From positions 1 to 12,580 of the forward strand of contig JAQYWL010000301.1 in NCBI GenBank assembly GCA_030145035.1: a stretch of 12,580 nucleotides of DNA. Direction: 5' to 3'. Below the pieces are notes generated by a model. It ran no database searches. It was not told the DNA's origin and saw only the letters and a program-made list of their open reading frames with translations. Position 1 is the first letter of the stretch, and every line of letters starts with the position of its first letter. Below are positions 6,283-12,580 of this stretch, piece by piece. This DNA is from Desulfobacteria bacterium. GTDB taxonomy: Bacteria; Desulfobacterota; Desulfobacteria; Desulfobacterales; C00003060. A program made the translations under genes and the position numbers.

Positions 6283-8043
6283 ATGTATGGATTTTACGGC
6301 CGTATTCTGTTTGTAGACCTGACGCGCAGGAGCTTTAGTGTTGAAGCTCCTGACAAGGAGGTGCTGAGGGGGGCTCTGGGCGGAAAAGGGCTTGCATCAC
6401 ATCTCCTTCTCAGCTTGAACCCGCCTCAGGTGGACCCCCTGAGCCCTGAGAATCACTTGATCTTTGCCACCGGACCTGTGTGCGGCAGCCTAATTTGGGG
6501 CTCATCCAGGTACGGCGTTTTCACCAAGTCGCCCCAGACCGGCTTCTATTCCGAATCGTACGCAGGGGGGCGAACCCCTGAGGCTGTGGATGCTGCCGGG
6601 TATGACGCCGTGGTTATCAAGGGGAAGAGCAAGGCGCCCACGGTCCTGGTGATCGACCCTCAGGGTGTGGCCTTCCATAAAGCGGGCGACATGTGGGGGA
6701 TGGACACCTATGAGAGCGAAGATGAGGCGATCAAAAGGTTCGCCAAAAAGACCGGCAACAGGAAATTTCGAGCCGGAGCCGTGGTCATAGGGCCGGCAGG
6801 GGAGCGTCAGGTATGTTTTTCGGTTATAGAGAATGACTATTGGCGGTCGGCCGGACGGACCGGTGCAGGGGGTGTCATGGGGAGCAAAAGGCTCAAGGCG
6901 ATCGTGTTTCAGGGGGATTGCAGGCGGGAGCTGGCCGACAGGAATGCAGTACAGATGTTCGCTAAACACCTGGTTGCAGAGTCCAAAGGGCACCCCCGGG
7001 TCGCGGTCTTTAAAAGTAAGGGCACACCCGTGATGGTCAAGACAATAAATGAAGCAGGGGGGTTTCCCACGCGTTACTGGTCAAAAGGGACCTATGAAAA
7101 GTGGCAGCAGATCAGTGCCGATGCCCTTCATGAGCGCTGTGATGTAAGGCCCCGGGCCTGCTTGAAATGTTTCATGGCCTGCGGTCGGATGACGAAGGTC
7201 AGGTCCGGGCGTCATGCCGGCCTTCGACTTGAGGGGCCCGAATATGAGACCATCTATGCCTTTGGAGGGCTTTGCGAGATAGACAGCATCGAGGAGATTA
7301 TCTATCTCAATGACATCTGTGACCGGCTCGGGATGGACACCATCACCGGCGGAAACCTTTGCGGGCTAACCATTGAGGCTGCCCGCCGGGGAAAGATCGA
7401 TTATGCGATCGACTACGGACAGGTGGACGCGATCGCGGGGCTATTGAAAAAGATCGCTTTTCGGGAGGGAATAGGAGATCTTCTGGCCCGGGGAATCAGG
7501 GCGGCTTCTGAGGAATGGGGCCTTGAAGATGTAGCGGTTCATGTAAAAGGTCTGGAGCCTGCGGGTTACGACCCCAGGGTCCTCAAGGGCGTGGGGCTCG
7601 GGTATGCGACCTCTGATCGGGGTGCGTGCCACCTGAGGGCCGGCTTTTATAAGCCGGAACTTTCCGGGATGATCGACCCGGCTACGATCGAGGGCAAGGC
7701 CGCCATGTTTGTCGACTTTGAGGACCGCTTTACCCTTTTTGATACCTTGATCCTGTGCCGTTTTTTCCGGGACTTTTATCCCTGGGACATCCTGTGTAAA
7801 ATCGTGCATGGTGTTACGGGCATCGAGGCCGACAAGACAACGCTCAAGGCCATCAGTGCCAATATCTCAAACATGGTGCGAAGATTCAATATCCAGGAAG
7901 GGCTGAGGCGGGAAGATGACCGCCTTCCCGGCCGGCTTTATAAAGAGGCCCTCAAGAGCGGCCACCGGATAAGCGAGGCCGAGCTTGACAGCATGCTGAC
8001 TGACTACTATCGCCTCAGGGGCTGGGATGAAGAGGGGAGGTAA
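6283..8043 (+). CDS. aor: Aldehyde ferredoxin oxidoreductase (tungsten-pterin type)
   Basis: The 586-residue protein oxidises aldehydes to carboxylates, or works in reverse, with ferredoxin, using a tungsten (or molybdenum) bis-pterin and a [4Fe-4S] cluster. Seen directly: an AOR N-terminal domain starting GRILFVDLT with LGGKGLASHLLL and GPVCGS; GAGGVMGSKRLKAI (195-208); cluster cysteines C293, C296, C300 (CLKCFMAC) and C492 (LILCRF); and a pterin-site motif D347-RLGMD. The cysteine spacing and positions agree closely with the structurally known Pyrococcus enzyme. The second pterin motif reads DTLILC (487-492), with I where a glycine often sits. The length is normal and no signal peptide is present, so it is cytoplasmic. 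GAGGG and TAGGA lie 9-18 bases upstream. No clear MoaD-like, ferredoxin or flavin partner gene is adjacent. The gene is GC-richer than the regulators to its left. Substrate is unknown. Confidence 0.93.
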   Translation: MYGFYGRILFVDLTRRSFSVEAPDKEVLRGALGGKGLASHLLLSLNPPQVDPLSPENHLIFATGPVCGSLIWGSSRYGVFTKSPQTGFYSESYAGGRTPEAVDAAGYDAVVIKGKSKAPTVLVIDPQGVAFHKAGDMWGMDTYESEDEAIKRFAKKTGNRKFRAGAVVIGPAGERQVCFSVIENDYWRSAGRTGAGGVMGSKRLKAIVFQGDCRRELADRNAVQMFAKHLVAESKGHPRVAVFKSKGTPVMVKTINEAGGFPTRYWSKGTYEKWQQISADALHERCDVRPRACLKCFMACGRMTKVRSGRHAGLRLEGPEYETIYAFGGLCEIDSIEEIIYLNDICDRLGMDTITGGNLCGLTIEAARRGKIDYAIDYGQVDAIAGLLKKIAFREGIGDLLARGIRAASEEWGLEDVAVHVKGLEPAGYDPRVLKGVGLGYATSDRGACHLRAGFYKPELSGMIDPATIEGKAAMFVDFEDRFTLFDTLILCRFFRDFYPWDILCKIVHGVTGIEADKTTLKAISANISNMVRRFNIQEGLRREDDRLPGRLYKEALKSGHRISEAELDSMLTDYYRLRGWDEEGR

Positions 8044-8996
8044 GATTGATCCTTGGACCCTCGCATGTCTTTCAGGTATTTGCTTCCCTCCATGGATTTG
8101 ACGCGCTTCTTAACCTGTGCGGCGATGGCACTAACCTCACCGATATGCTTTATCGGCCTGTATTCGTTCGTAACAACCGCTATCGAGAGCGAGATGATAG
8201 GAAAACGCTCATTTTCCCCTTTGCGATTTGTAGAGTCGATACAGCCGCGTATTCTGTCATCTTCATCGTAAAAGTTTCCTATGATGAGATCAAAATTTCT
8301 GATGACTTCCGTACAGGTCACATCTAACTGATCGGGCGAAACAATAAAGACAAAGTCGTCCCCACCGACGTGGCCTGCAAAGGCTTTCGGAGAATCAAGC
8401 TTGCGTATGGCGTTAGTGATGAGACGGGCAGTTATCTTGAGAATCTCGTCCCCTCGCATAAACCCGTACTTATCATTATACGATTTAAAGTGGTCAAGGT
8501 CGACATAAGCAATGGCGAAGTGGAGCCCGCTGTCGATTTTCGCCTGTATCTCCTTCATGATCGAATGATTCCCGGGAAGGCGAGTAAGCGGATTGGCATC
8601 TCCCGCCCTCGTGGCTCGTGCAAATGCCAGAGAGATCCTGCTTCGTATCTCTTTTGGATCGAGCGGTTTTCGGAGATAGTCATCCGCTGGTGTATTCTCC
8701 CACTTGATTTCCGTACTACGGCTGGCAGCGTCCAGTAGCAATATGATCGGCAGGTGACCGAAGACTGTATCAGATTTGATCCTGCGGCACAGATCGCCTG
8801 CTCCTTCTGTTTCCAATGAGCTATCGATAACGACAAGATCCGGAGGCTCATCGTATATGGTGTCAATGGCATGGAGTGGTGACTCTGCGGTGTAAACGAT
8901 AAAATGGCCCCCGTCCGCCTTCAATAGCCGTTCTATCTCTTGTGTGCCCGATGAGTTCCTGTCAACAAGGAGGATCCTTTTCTTGTTCTGCTTCAT
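8007..8996 (-). CDS. REC-GGDEF protein, putative diguanylate cyclase
   Basis: The 329-residue response regulator has an N-terminal receiver (1-122: LLVDRN with one acidic residue lost, phospho-acceptor D58, K110 in LRKPLD, and the usual switch threonine replaced by leucine). Its GGDEF domain (about 135-300) contains NPLTRLPGN, YVDLDHFKSYND (metal D166) and the signature G211-GDDF. Glutamate at the fourth signature position is aspartate, and no RxxD product-inhibition site is seen at about 203-206. Synthesis of c-di-GMP is therefore plausible but not certain. I start at ATG 8996; the frame is open to a TTG at 9038 that lies inside a tandem repeat and is not credible. The ribosome binding site is weak, and GGGGC-GAA-GCCCC (9019-9007) forms a hairpin just before it. 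The 3' end overlaps the oxidoreductase gene antisense. Confidence 0.85.
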   Translation of the reverse strand: MKQNKKRILLVDRNSSGTQEIERLLKADGGHFIVYTAESPLHAIDTIYDEPPDLVVIDSSLETEGAGDLCRRIKSDTVFGHLPIILLLDAASRSTEIKWENTPADDYLRKPLDPKEIRSRISLAFARATRAGDANPLTRLPGNHSIMKEIQAKIDSGLHFAIAYVDLDHFKSYNDKYGFMRGDEILKITARLITNAIRKLDSPKAFAGHVGGDDFVFIVSPDQLDVTCTEVIRNFDLIIGNFYDEDDRIRGCIDSTNRKGENERFPIISLSIAVVTNEYRPIKHIGEVSAIAAQVKKRVKSMEGSKYLKDMRGSKDQSYLPSSSQPLRR

Positions 8997-9023
8997 AGCG
9001 AACTTAGGGGCTTCGCCCCAAAT

Positions 9024-9148
9024 GGAGTATTGGAGCAATGGAGTGATGGAGTAATGGATATAGAAGAAGAAAAGATAATCTTGCCGCTGTCACTCCCCAA
9101 TACTCCAGTACTCCAGTACTCCAGTACTCCAATACTCCAATACTCCAT
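9024..9148. repeat. Inverted pair of 8-bp tandem arrays
   Basis: Six 8-bp units (A(A/G)TACTCC) run from 9099 to 9146. Four units of the reverse complement type (GGAGTATT, GGAGCAAT, GGAGTGAT, GGAGTAAT) run from 9024 to 9055. The arrays face each other across about 43 bp and could fold into one long hairpin. The location is the 221-bp gap between the HDOD and REC-GGDEF genes. It is too short-period for CRISPR and has no spacers. The remaining 9149-9217 has no gene I can support. Confidence 0.75.
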
Positions 9149-9217
9149 ATGTGAGTCAAAAAATAATAGTACCGATGAAGCCCGATTTTTTCAATAAGTT
9201 TCAGAGCATAGACACGC

Positions 9218-10066
9218 TCAGCTGCCGTTGTCGCTGAGAAGATCTTCGGCGCCCTCCAATTTTTCGTCCATTTCGTTGATGATTTCCTCCAGAATTGCGT
9301 CAGAAATACGCAGTGCCTCCCAGGCTTTCATGTCTATTTGAGGAACAAGGTTATCCCCGCCAAAGCCGAAACCTCTAGCCCGGATAAGGACGTTAGCAAG
9401 ATGGACAATCGCAGTTTGCTGTGGAGCTAATCTCGCAAGTCCCGGGGCGTGATGATGTGCAATCGGATCAGCAAGTGCGCGCGGCAGATTCCATTTTTTG
9501 CTGAGCCATTTTCCGACCATGGAGTGGTTGAATCCCAGAATATTTTCCTCTGCCTCGTATACTGAAATCTCTTTTTTTTCGACCGCCTCATCTATGAGTG
9601 ACGATTCTTCCGGGATCTCTATTCTTATGATGACCTTGCCGAGGTCATGCAAAAGCGCAGCGACCGACACTTCTTCCGGGTCCGGGTGTTTTATTCTTCT
9701 GGCAATGACCCCGGCTGTTATGGCGGACCCGAGTGAGTGCTCCCAAAGGCCGGACAACCCTCTTGCAAGCATCATGTCGAAGACCGAAGTGCTCAGGACA
9801 ATCCCCTTGACTACGTCGAATCCAAGGATGATCAGTGCGTGTGTCACATTTGAGATGCGGCCGGGAAACCCATAGAATGCAGAATTGACAAGTCGAAGGA
9901 CCTTGGCAGAGAGGGCCTGGTCGGAGGAGATGATATTTGCGACATCAGCAGCAGCCGTTTCTGAACTCTCTATCAACCGACTGATCTTTTCGAAGATGCC
10001 TGGCATGGTCGGGACACTTTTCAATGCCTCTACCCGTCTCCTGATATTTTCTTTGTCAACTGTCAT
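9218..10066 (-). CDS. HDOD domain protein
   Basis: The 282-residue protein is an HDOD-family signalling protein (HD-related output domain). Seen: ALKSVPTMPGIFEKI (14-28); a helix with VLRLVNSAFYG (56-66) and the family's RISNVTHALIILGFDVVKGI (70-89); W108-EHS; H140-DLGK; NHSMVGKWLSKKWNLP; and a HHH run. Most HDOD proteins are not enzymes and act as protein-interaction outputs in signalling and motility pathways. Here the H and HD residues of the metal site appear kept, so I would not exclude hydrolase activity. The ATG overlaps the stop of the upstream gene as ATGA, so translation is probably coupled. No transmembrane segment or receiver is present. The REC-GGDEF gene follows 221 bp downstream on the same strand. 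Confidence 0.9.
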   Translation of the reverse strand: MTVDKENIRRRVEALKSVPTMPGIFEKISRLIESSETAAADVANIISSDQALSAKVLRLVNSAFYGFPGRISNVTHALIILGFDVVKGIVLSTSVFDMMLARGLSGLWEHSLGSAITAGVIARRIKHPDPEEVSVAALLHDLGKVIIRIEIPEESSLIDEAVEKKEISVYEAEENILGFNHSMVGKWLSKKWNLPRALADPIAHHHAPGLARLAPQQTAIVHLANVLIRARGFGFGGDNLVPQIDMKAWEALRISDAILEEIINEMDEKLEGAEDLLSDNGS

Positions 10067-10377
10067 TCCTCGTTTGCCCTTTCTCTTAACCGCTCCAAAA
10101 AGACAGCCTTGATCCTTCTCATGAGCGGGTCCCCTTCTACTTTCCTGAAACGGGTCTGAAGTTCGTCTATCTGTTGGCCAAGGCTTTTCTCCGAGTCGCC
10201 CGTATCCATTGGGTGTCCCTCGACCGTGATCCGCTTGGTCCCCATATCAGAAAGACGGGCGATCATCTCCTCGGTGAGTTCAGTTCCAGGGCCGCATAGG
10301 ACGATTCCTCTGTCGTTGGCGACCGGTTTTGCAAGTTTCATCCCAGGCGTGGCAAGATTGATTGGTATTTTTTGCAT
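10063..10377 (-). CDS. Stand-alone HD-GYP N-terminal-like (DUF3391-type) small protein
   Basis: The 104-residue protein begins IPINLATPGMKLAKPVANDR and continues GIVLCGPGTELTEEMIARL and MGTKRITVEG. That fits the pattern 'v..lkpGM.la..v....G.lL...gt.Lt...i.rL...Gi..v.V' normally found at the N-terminus of HD-GYP phosphodiesterases. Here it is followed only by a charged helix (LGQQIDELQTRFRKVEGDPL) and ends. It is coupled to the HDOD gene by a 4-bp ATGA overlap, so the usual fused arrangement appears split into two polypeptides. ATG 10377 has GGAGG only three bases upstream, a short but workable spacing. It probably works as a partner of the HDOD protein (inference). Confidence 0.7.
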   Translation of the reverse strand: MQKIPINLATPGMKLAKPVANDRGIVLCGPGTELTEEMIARLSDMGTKRITVEGHPMDTGDSEKSLGQQIDELQTRFRKVEGDPLMRRIKAVFLERLRERANEE

Positions 10378-10438
10378 CTTCCTCCGGATTCCATAAGAAT
10401 AAGCTATAGATTTTCAGAATTCCATTGTTCCAAGGTTC

Positions 10439-10488
10439 GTAGGTTGAGTTGAGGAACGACACGAAGTGAAGCCTGCGCTAAACCCAAC
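10439..10488. repeat. GTAGGTTGAGTT...AAACCCAAC dispersed repeat
   Basis: GTAGGTTGAGTT at 10439-10450 and AAACCCAAC at 10480-10488 form an imperfect inverted repeat around about 29 bp. This matches the layout of a common dispersed intergenic repeat. It lies in a 243-bp gene-free stretch (10378-10620) that is built mostly of repeats. Confidence 0.45.
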
Positions 10489-10497
10489 AAAAATACT

Positions 10498-10521
10498 GTA
10501 GGAGCGGCATTCTTGCCGCGA
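10498..10521. repeat. REP-like GTAGGAGCGGC hairpin repeat
   Basis: GTAGGAGCGGC begins the element. GCGGCA (10504-10509) pairs perfectly with TGCCGC (10514-10519) around a 4-base loop, and the element ends GCGA. This is the form of REP/RAYT-associated repeats known from proteobacteria. No RAYT transposase is in the window. Confidence 0.6.
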
Positions 10522-10587
10522 CTGCAACCAGCTTAATTTAAATCGAAATGATATGCAACCCAAATTCCCCTCATACCATATTCGGTC

Positions 10588-10605
10588 CATCCTGTATATC
10601 CTGTC
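10588..10605. repeat. 9-bp repeat, two units (CATCCTGTA, TATCCTGTC)
   Basis: Two units of the same 9-bp family found three times at 6115-6141. They lie just upstream of the antitoxin-like remnant, which is open in frame through them, and may mark where its N-terminus was lost. Confidence 0.5.
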
Positions 10606-10620
10606 GAAAATGAAGAAGAA

Positions 10621-10722
10621 ATGGGGATGGAAAGAGAGAGGTTTCTGGGGCTGTTGGATGCCATGAAACTGGAGTATTCATATCTGGAGGATGAAGACGT
10701 TGAGGTAGAGAAAAAATGGTAA
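10621..10722 (+). pseudogene. Short acidic antitoxin-like C-terminal remnant
   Basis: The frame encodes 33 residues from ATG 10621, rich in acidic and aromatic residues (LEYSYLEDEDVEVEKKW at the end). Its stop overlaps the start of the next frame by 7 bp, the usual layout of an antitoxin-toxin operon. The frame is open upstream but runs into the 9-bp repeat at 10588-10605 with no convincing start or ribosome binding site. I read it as the C-terminal end of an antitoxin whose DNA-binding part is gone. The family is not recognised. Confidence 0.35.
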
Positions 10723-11036
10723 GGAGTGCTGTTTTCAATAGTTCTCCCTGGATATTCCTTACGAAGCTCGCTATCATTAATGGTGTATCGGGGCAGAAGT
10801 TACGCTATGCACTGTATCTTCGGGTAACGACATCATGTGTAATAAGAGCCGTTCCATCAGAAAAAAGCCTGAGAGAAATAACCATTTTGAGAGGCTACGC
10901 ACGTTCTGCACCAACGTCCCGGTCGCTGAAGATTCTTGCCATCATGAACCGGCTCTAAAAGGATTACTTGGAAACTGGAGAACTAAAGGATGTCCCGCAT
11001 ATCTCGCATATCTCTCCAAACATCCTCATCAACTAG
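10716..11036 (+). pseudogene. Decayed PIN-domain (DUF3368-like) toxin remnant with in-frame stop
   Basis: ATG 10716 overlaps the antitoxin-like frame. Residues 5-20 (AVFNSSPWIFLTKLAI) match the first strand and helix of DUF3368/PIN-domain toxins ('vvfNsSPlI.LskL..l'), whose early acidic or asparagine residue starts the nuclease site. Further on the sequence no longer looks like a PIN domain. TAA at 10956-10958 ends the frame, but the same frame continues at once with KDYLETGELKDVPHISHISP and stops at 11034-11036. A codon change such as TAT or TAC to TAA would explain it. The remaining acidic catalytic residues are not recognisable, so it is probably inactive. Its end touches the stop codon of the convergent DUF4143 ATPase gene. 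Confidence 0.4.
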
Positions 11037-12208
11037 GAGTACTCACCTCTCCAGAGAAGTTCCAGGAAATCTTTGTACGGAAGAACGGTTACATCTGCAG
11101 TTTCTCGTCTGCGCGGTTCTAAGCTCACGCACAAAAAGCGCTTAAGCTTTTTTTCCTCGGCTAGCGCCCGCAGCGGTTTTAGCTCAGCCGGTGACACATT
11201 CTCTTTAGCCTTCACCTCTATGGCTGTGTGATCACCAATAATGAAGTCTACTTCAAACCCGGAGGTGGACCGCCAATAGCTCAGCGGTTCCTCTCCCATA
11301 TAATCCCGACAGCAGATGAGTTCATGAAAGATGTAGGTTTCAAAGGCCTCTCCGAATTCGGGTGTGCCCGGGCTAAACTCCCGCTCCTGCAGGGCGGACA
11401 CAACTCCAATGTCAAAAAAGTAATACTTAGATGAAGCCAATGGCTTTCTCTTCTTTGACTTTCGCCAAGCAGGAAGTTCATGTAGGATCAGGGTGTCCTT
11501 TAAAATCTCAAAATACTCGTAAACGGTTGTTCGGGCTACCTGAGCGTCATTGGCAACATTGGTAAAATTTACGATAGTACTATTGCACAAAGCAGCTACA
11601 CGAAGAAAACGACTGAATGCAGGAATATTGCGCGTAAAACCTTCTGCTACAATTTCCTGTTGCAGGTATGAACCGGCATAGGCTTTCAAGTCAGCGCGTG
11701 GGTCATCCGAAAAATAGATAGATGGAAGCAATCCCCGCTCTATTGCGTGAAACAGATCAAAGCCTTCACCAAGTTCCTTGTAAGTAAGAGGATGCAGGTA
11801 TTTCGTGCGCGCTCGTCCACCCAATAAGTTGACTCCCCCTCGGCGCAGCTTTCGTGCGCTGGATCCTGTCAGCAGGAATCGAATGCCGCGCTCTTCAATG
11901 AGACGATGCACTTCATTCAAAAGCTCAGGGATGCGTTGAATTTCGTCGATCACGATGATGCGATCCTGCGGCGTGAGTTCTTCTGCGATTCTCCCCGGAT
12001 TTCGACTCAACGCCAGATAGATTGATGAGTCAAGGAGATCGTAAAGCCGCATGCCTTTCAGAGTATGCCGAATTAGAAAAGTCTTCCCCGTCTGGCGCGG
12101 CCCGAACAAAAAGTGGGATTTTTTACCAAGAAGGTTATTCAAATCCACAACTCGCTCGACGTGGGGAATGTGCTCAGAGGTGTTATTGGGTGACATGTTC
12201 ATCGTCAT
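11033..12208 (-). CDS. AAA_14/DUF4143 family ATP-binding protein
   Basis: The 391-residue protein has the two-part layout of this family: an AAA_14 ATPase (Walker A GPRQTGKT 36-43, Walker B IIVIDEIQR about 84-92, sensor LLTGSSARKLRRGGVNLLGG) and a C-terminal DUF4143 region. The latter holds a PD-(D/E)xK-like fold with GFEVDFIIGDHTAIEVKAKE near residues 318-337. Such proteins are frequent, often multi-copy, in anaerobes and archaea, and their role is not settled. Nucleic-acid or defence-related activity is inferred from the nuclease-like fold. ATG 12208 has no Shine-Dalgarno; in-frame ATGs at 12202 and 12196 are no better. A 24-bp palindrome covers the start. Its codon use and lower GC differ somewhat from the oxidoreductase gene, which would fit acquisition by transfer. 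Confidence 0.85.
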   Translation of the reverse strand: MTMNMSPNNTSEHIPHVERVVDLNNLLGKKSHFLFGPRQTGKTFLIRHTLKGMRLYDLLDSSIYLALSRNPGRIAEELTPQDRIIVIDEIQRIPELLNEVHRLIEERGIRFLLTGSSARKLRRGGVNLLGGRARTKYLHPLTYKELGEGFDLFHAIERGLLPSIYFSDDPRADLKAYAGSYLQQEIVAEGFTRNIPAFSRFLRVAALCNSTIVNFTNVANDAQVARTTVYEYFEILKDTLILHELPAWRKSKKRKPLASSKYYFFDIGVVSALQEREFSPGTPEFGEAFETYIFHELICCRDYMGEEPLSYWRSTSGFEVDFIIGDHTAIEVKAKENVSPAELKPLRALAEEKKLKRFLCVSLEPRRRETADVTVLPYKDFLELLWRGEYS

Positions 12209-12226
12209 ATTTCATGACATATGACG
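12203..12226. promoter_or_regulatory. 24-bp near-perfect palindrome over the start codon (putative operator)
   Basis: CGTCATAT (12203-12210) and ATATGACG (12219-12226) are perfect inverted repeats, and the centre TCATGA (12212-12217) is palindromic about the same axis. Only the 12211/12218 pair fails, so 22 of 24 positions are symmetric. It covers the ATPase start codon (12206-12208). On the minus strand a TTGACA (12239-12234) lies just upstream, but I see no good -10 at the usual spacing. An operator or a translation-blocking hairpin is inferred. Confidence 0.5.
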
Positions 12227-12372
12227 GAAGGCTTGTCAAGCTTTTTCTGTACCGATTCCTCCCTTCAACTCGCTCAGTTTTCTTACAAGGCTGATTTTGA
12301 CCTCAAGAATGCCGTTTTAAGGCCTTATTTGGCACGAAATCTGACGTTTTTTTGACATACTCACTAAGGCGT

Positions 12373-12573
12373 TCAGTATTCATGGGTGTACCCCTCAGAC
12401 TTGGACCTAATGAGATAGGAACAACTCTGAACCCCGCGTGGCACTTTGCTCTTTCGAGACCCTTTTAGTGGTTTGTCCTTTCCTCGCTGCTGAGGGACAG
12501 GTGGCCTTAGGCGGGTTTTGCAAATCTGCGCCTTGCGCTTTGCATCGCCATATTTTCCAAATCTACCGCCCAT
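12373..12573 (-). CDS. Small very basic hypothetical protein, possibly an N-terminal gene fragment
   Basis: The 66-residue product is rich in lysine and arginine. It opens MGGRFGKYGDAKRKAQ, then has a proline- and basic-rich low-complexity run. The opening resembles N-termini of longer bacterial proteins starting with a (R/Y)GKYG(D/E)xKR pattern, so this may be the start of a gene cut short by the TGA at 12373. Only seven bases upstream of the ATG are in the window, so no ribosome binding site can be judged. Part of it is encoded by heptamer-like DNA (AAAGCGC, AAGGCGC), similar to the units at 4533. No function is assigned. The gap 12227-12372 between it and the ATPase gene shows no other feature. 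Confidence 0.35.
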   Translation of the reverse strand: MGGRFGKYGDAKRKAQICKTRLRPPVPQQRGKDKPLKGSRKSKVPRGVQSCSYLIRSKSEGYTHEY

Positions 12574-12580
12574 GGATGTC

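Noticed and set aside
8997..9038. Longer start (TTG 9038) for the REC-GGDEF protein
   Set aside because: It lies within the 8-bp tandem array and would put repeat-encoded residues before a normal receiver start.
9099..9146. Six short direct repeats as a CRISPR array
   Set aside because: The units are 8 bp, directly adjacent and have no spacers; no cas genes are present.
10835..11122. 95-codon plus-strand frame overlapping the toxin remnant and the DUF4143 ATPase end
   Set aside because: No ribosome binding site and no recognisable motif; the other frame shows the better protein signal.
12211..12239. Sigma-70 promoter (TTGACA on the minus strand) for the DUF4143 ATPase gene
   Set aside because: A good -35 is seen, but no -10 hexamer lies at 16-18 bp spacing, so no promoter is called.
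12326..12345. Sigma-54 promoter-like TGGCAC
   Set aside because: The second element does not match TTGC at the required spacing.

Overview
The window reads as chromosomal DNA of a strictly anaerobic Desulfobacterota-type (deltaproteobacterial) organism. That is an inference from a tungsten-type aldehyde ferredoxin oxidoreductase, a dense set of two-component, HDOD and GGDEF signalling genes, a GAF-LuxR regulator with a helix-rich linker, and many short dispersed intergenic repeats. No rRNA, tRNA or CRISPR array is visible, so the lineage stays an inference.

Layout. Positions 1-408 hold repeat debris and the C-terminal half of an XRE-type HTH antitoxin. Positions 409-4835 are a plus-strand signalling run: GAF-coiled coil-LuxR regulator, STAS-like protein, receiver-only response regulator, and a hybrid histidine kinase whose sensor is a Rossmann (NAD-binding-like) domain. 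Two hairpin-rich repeat elements lie between the last two. Convergent to it is a minus-strand CDC48/FtsH-type AAA ATPase (4875-5957). A 325-bp divergent spacer with a 9-bp tandem repeat and a perfect hairpin separates that gene from the aldehyde ferredoxin oxidoreductase (6283-8043). The 3' end of the oxidoreductase gene overlaps, antisense, the 3' end of a REC-GGDEF gene (8007-8996). Upstream of that gene are an inverted pair of 8-bp tandem arrays, then a coupled pair: a 104-aa protein like the N-terminal domain of HD-GYP proteins, followed by an HDOD protein (ATGA overlap). Positions 10378-11036 hold three kinds of repeat and what looks like a decayed PIN-domain toxin-antitoxin pair. A minus-strand AAA_14/DUF4143 ATPase (11033-12208) has a 24-bp near-perfect palindrome over its start codon. 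A small very basic reading frame lies at the right edge.

How the genes may work together. The kinase, the lone receiver, the STAS-like protein and the LuxR regulator probably form a redox- or metabolite-responsive signalling module. The REC-GGDEF and HDOD genes probably act in c-di-GMP or related signalling. No clear molybdopterin, MoaD or ferredoxin partner flanks the oxidoreductase. The least ordinary elements are the palindrome at 12203-12226, the heptamer-repeat insertion inside the kinase receiver domain, the STAS-like protein without the phosphorylatable serine, and toxin-antitoxin remnants cut off next to repeats. I see no clear undescribed defence or mobile system.
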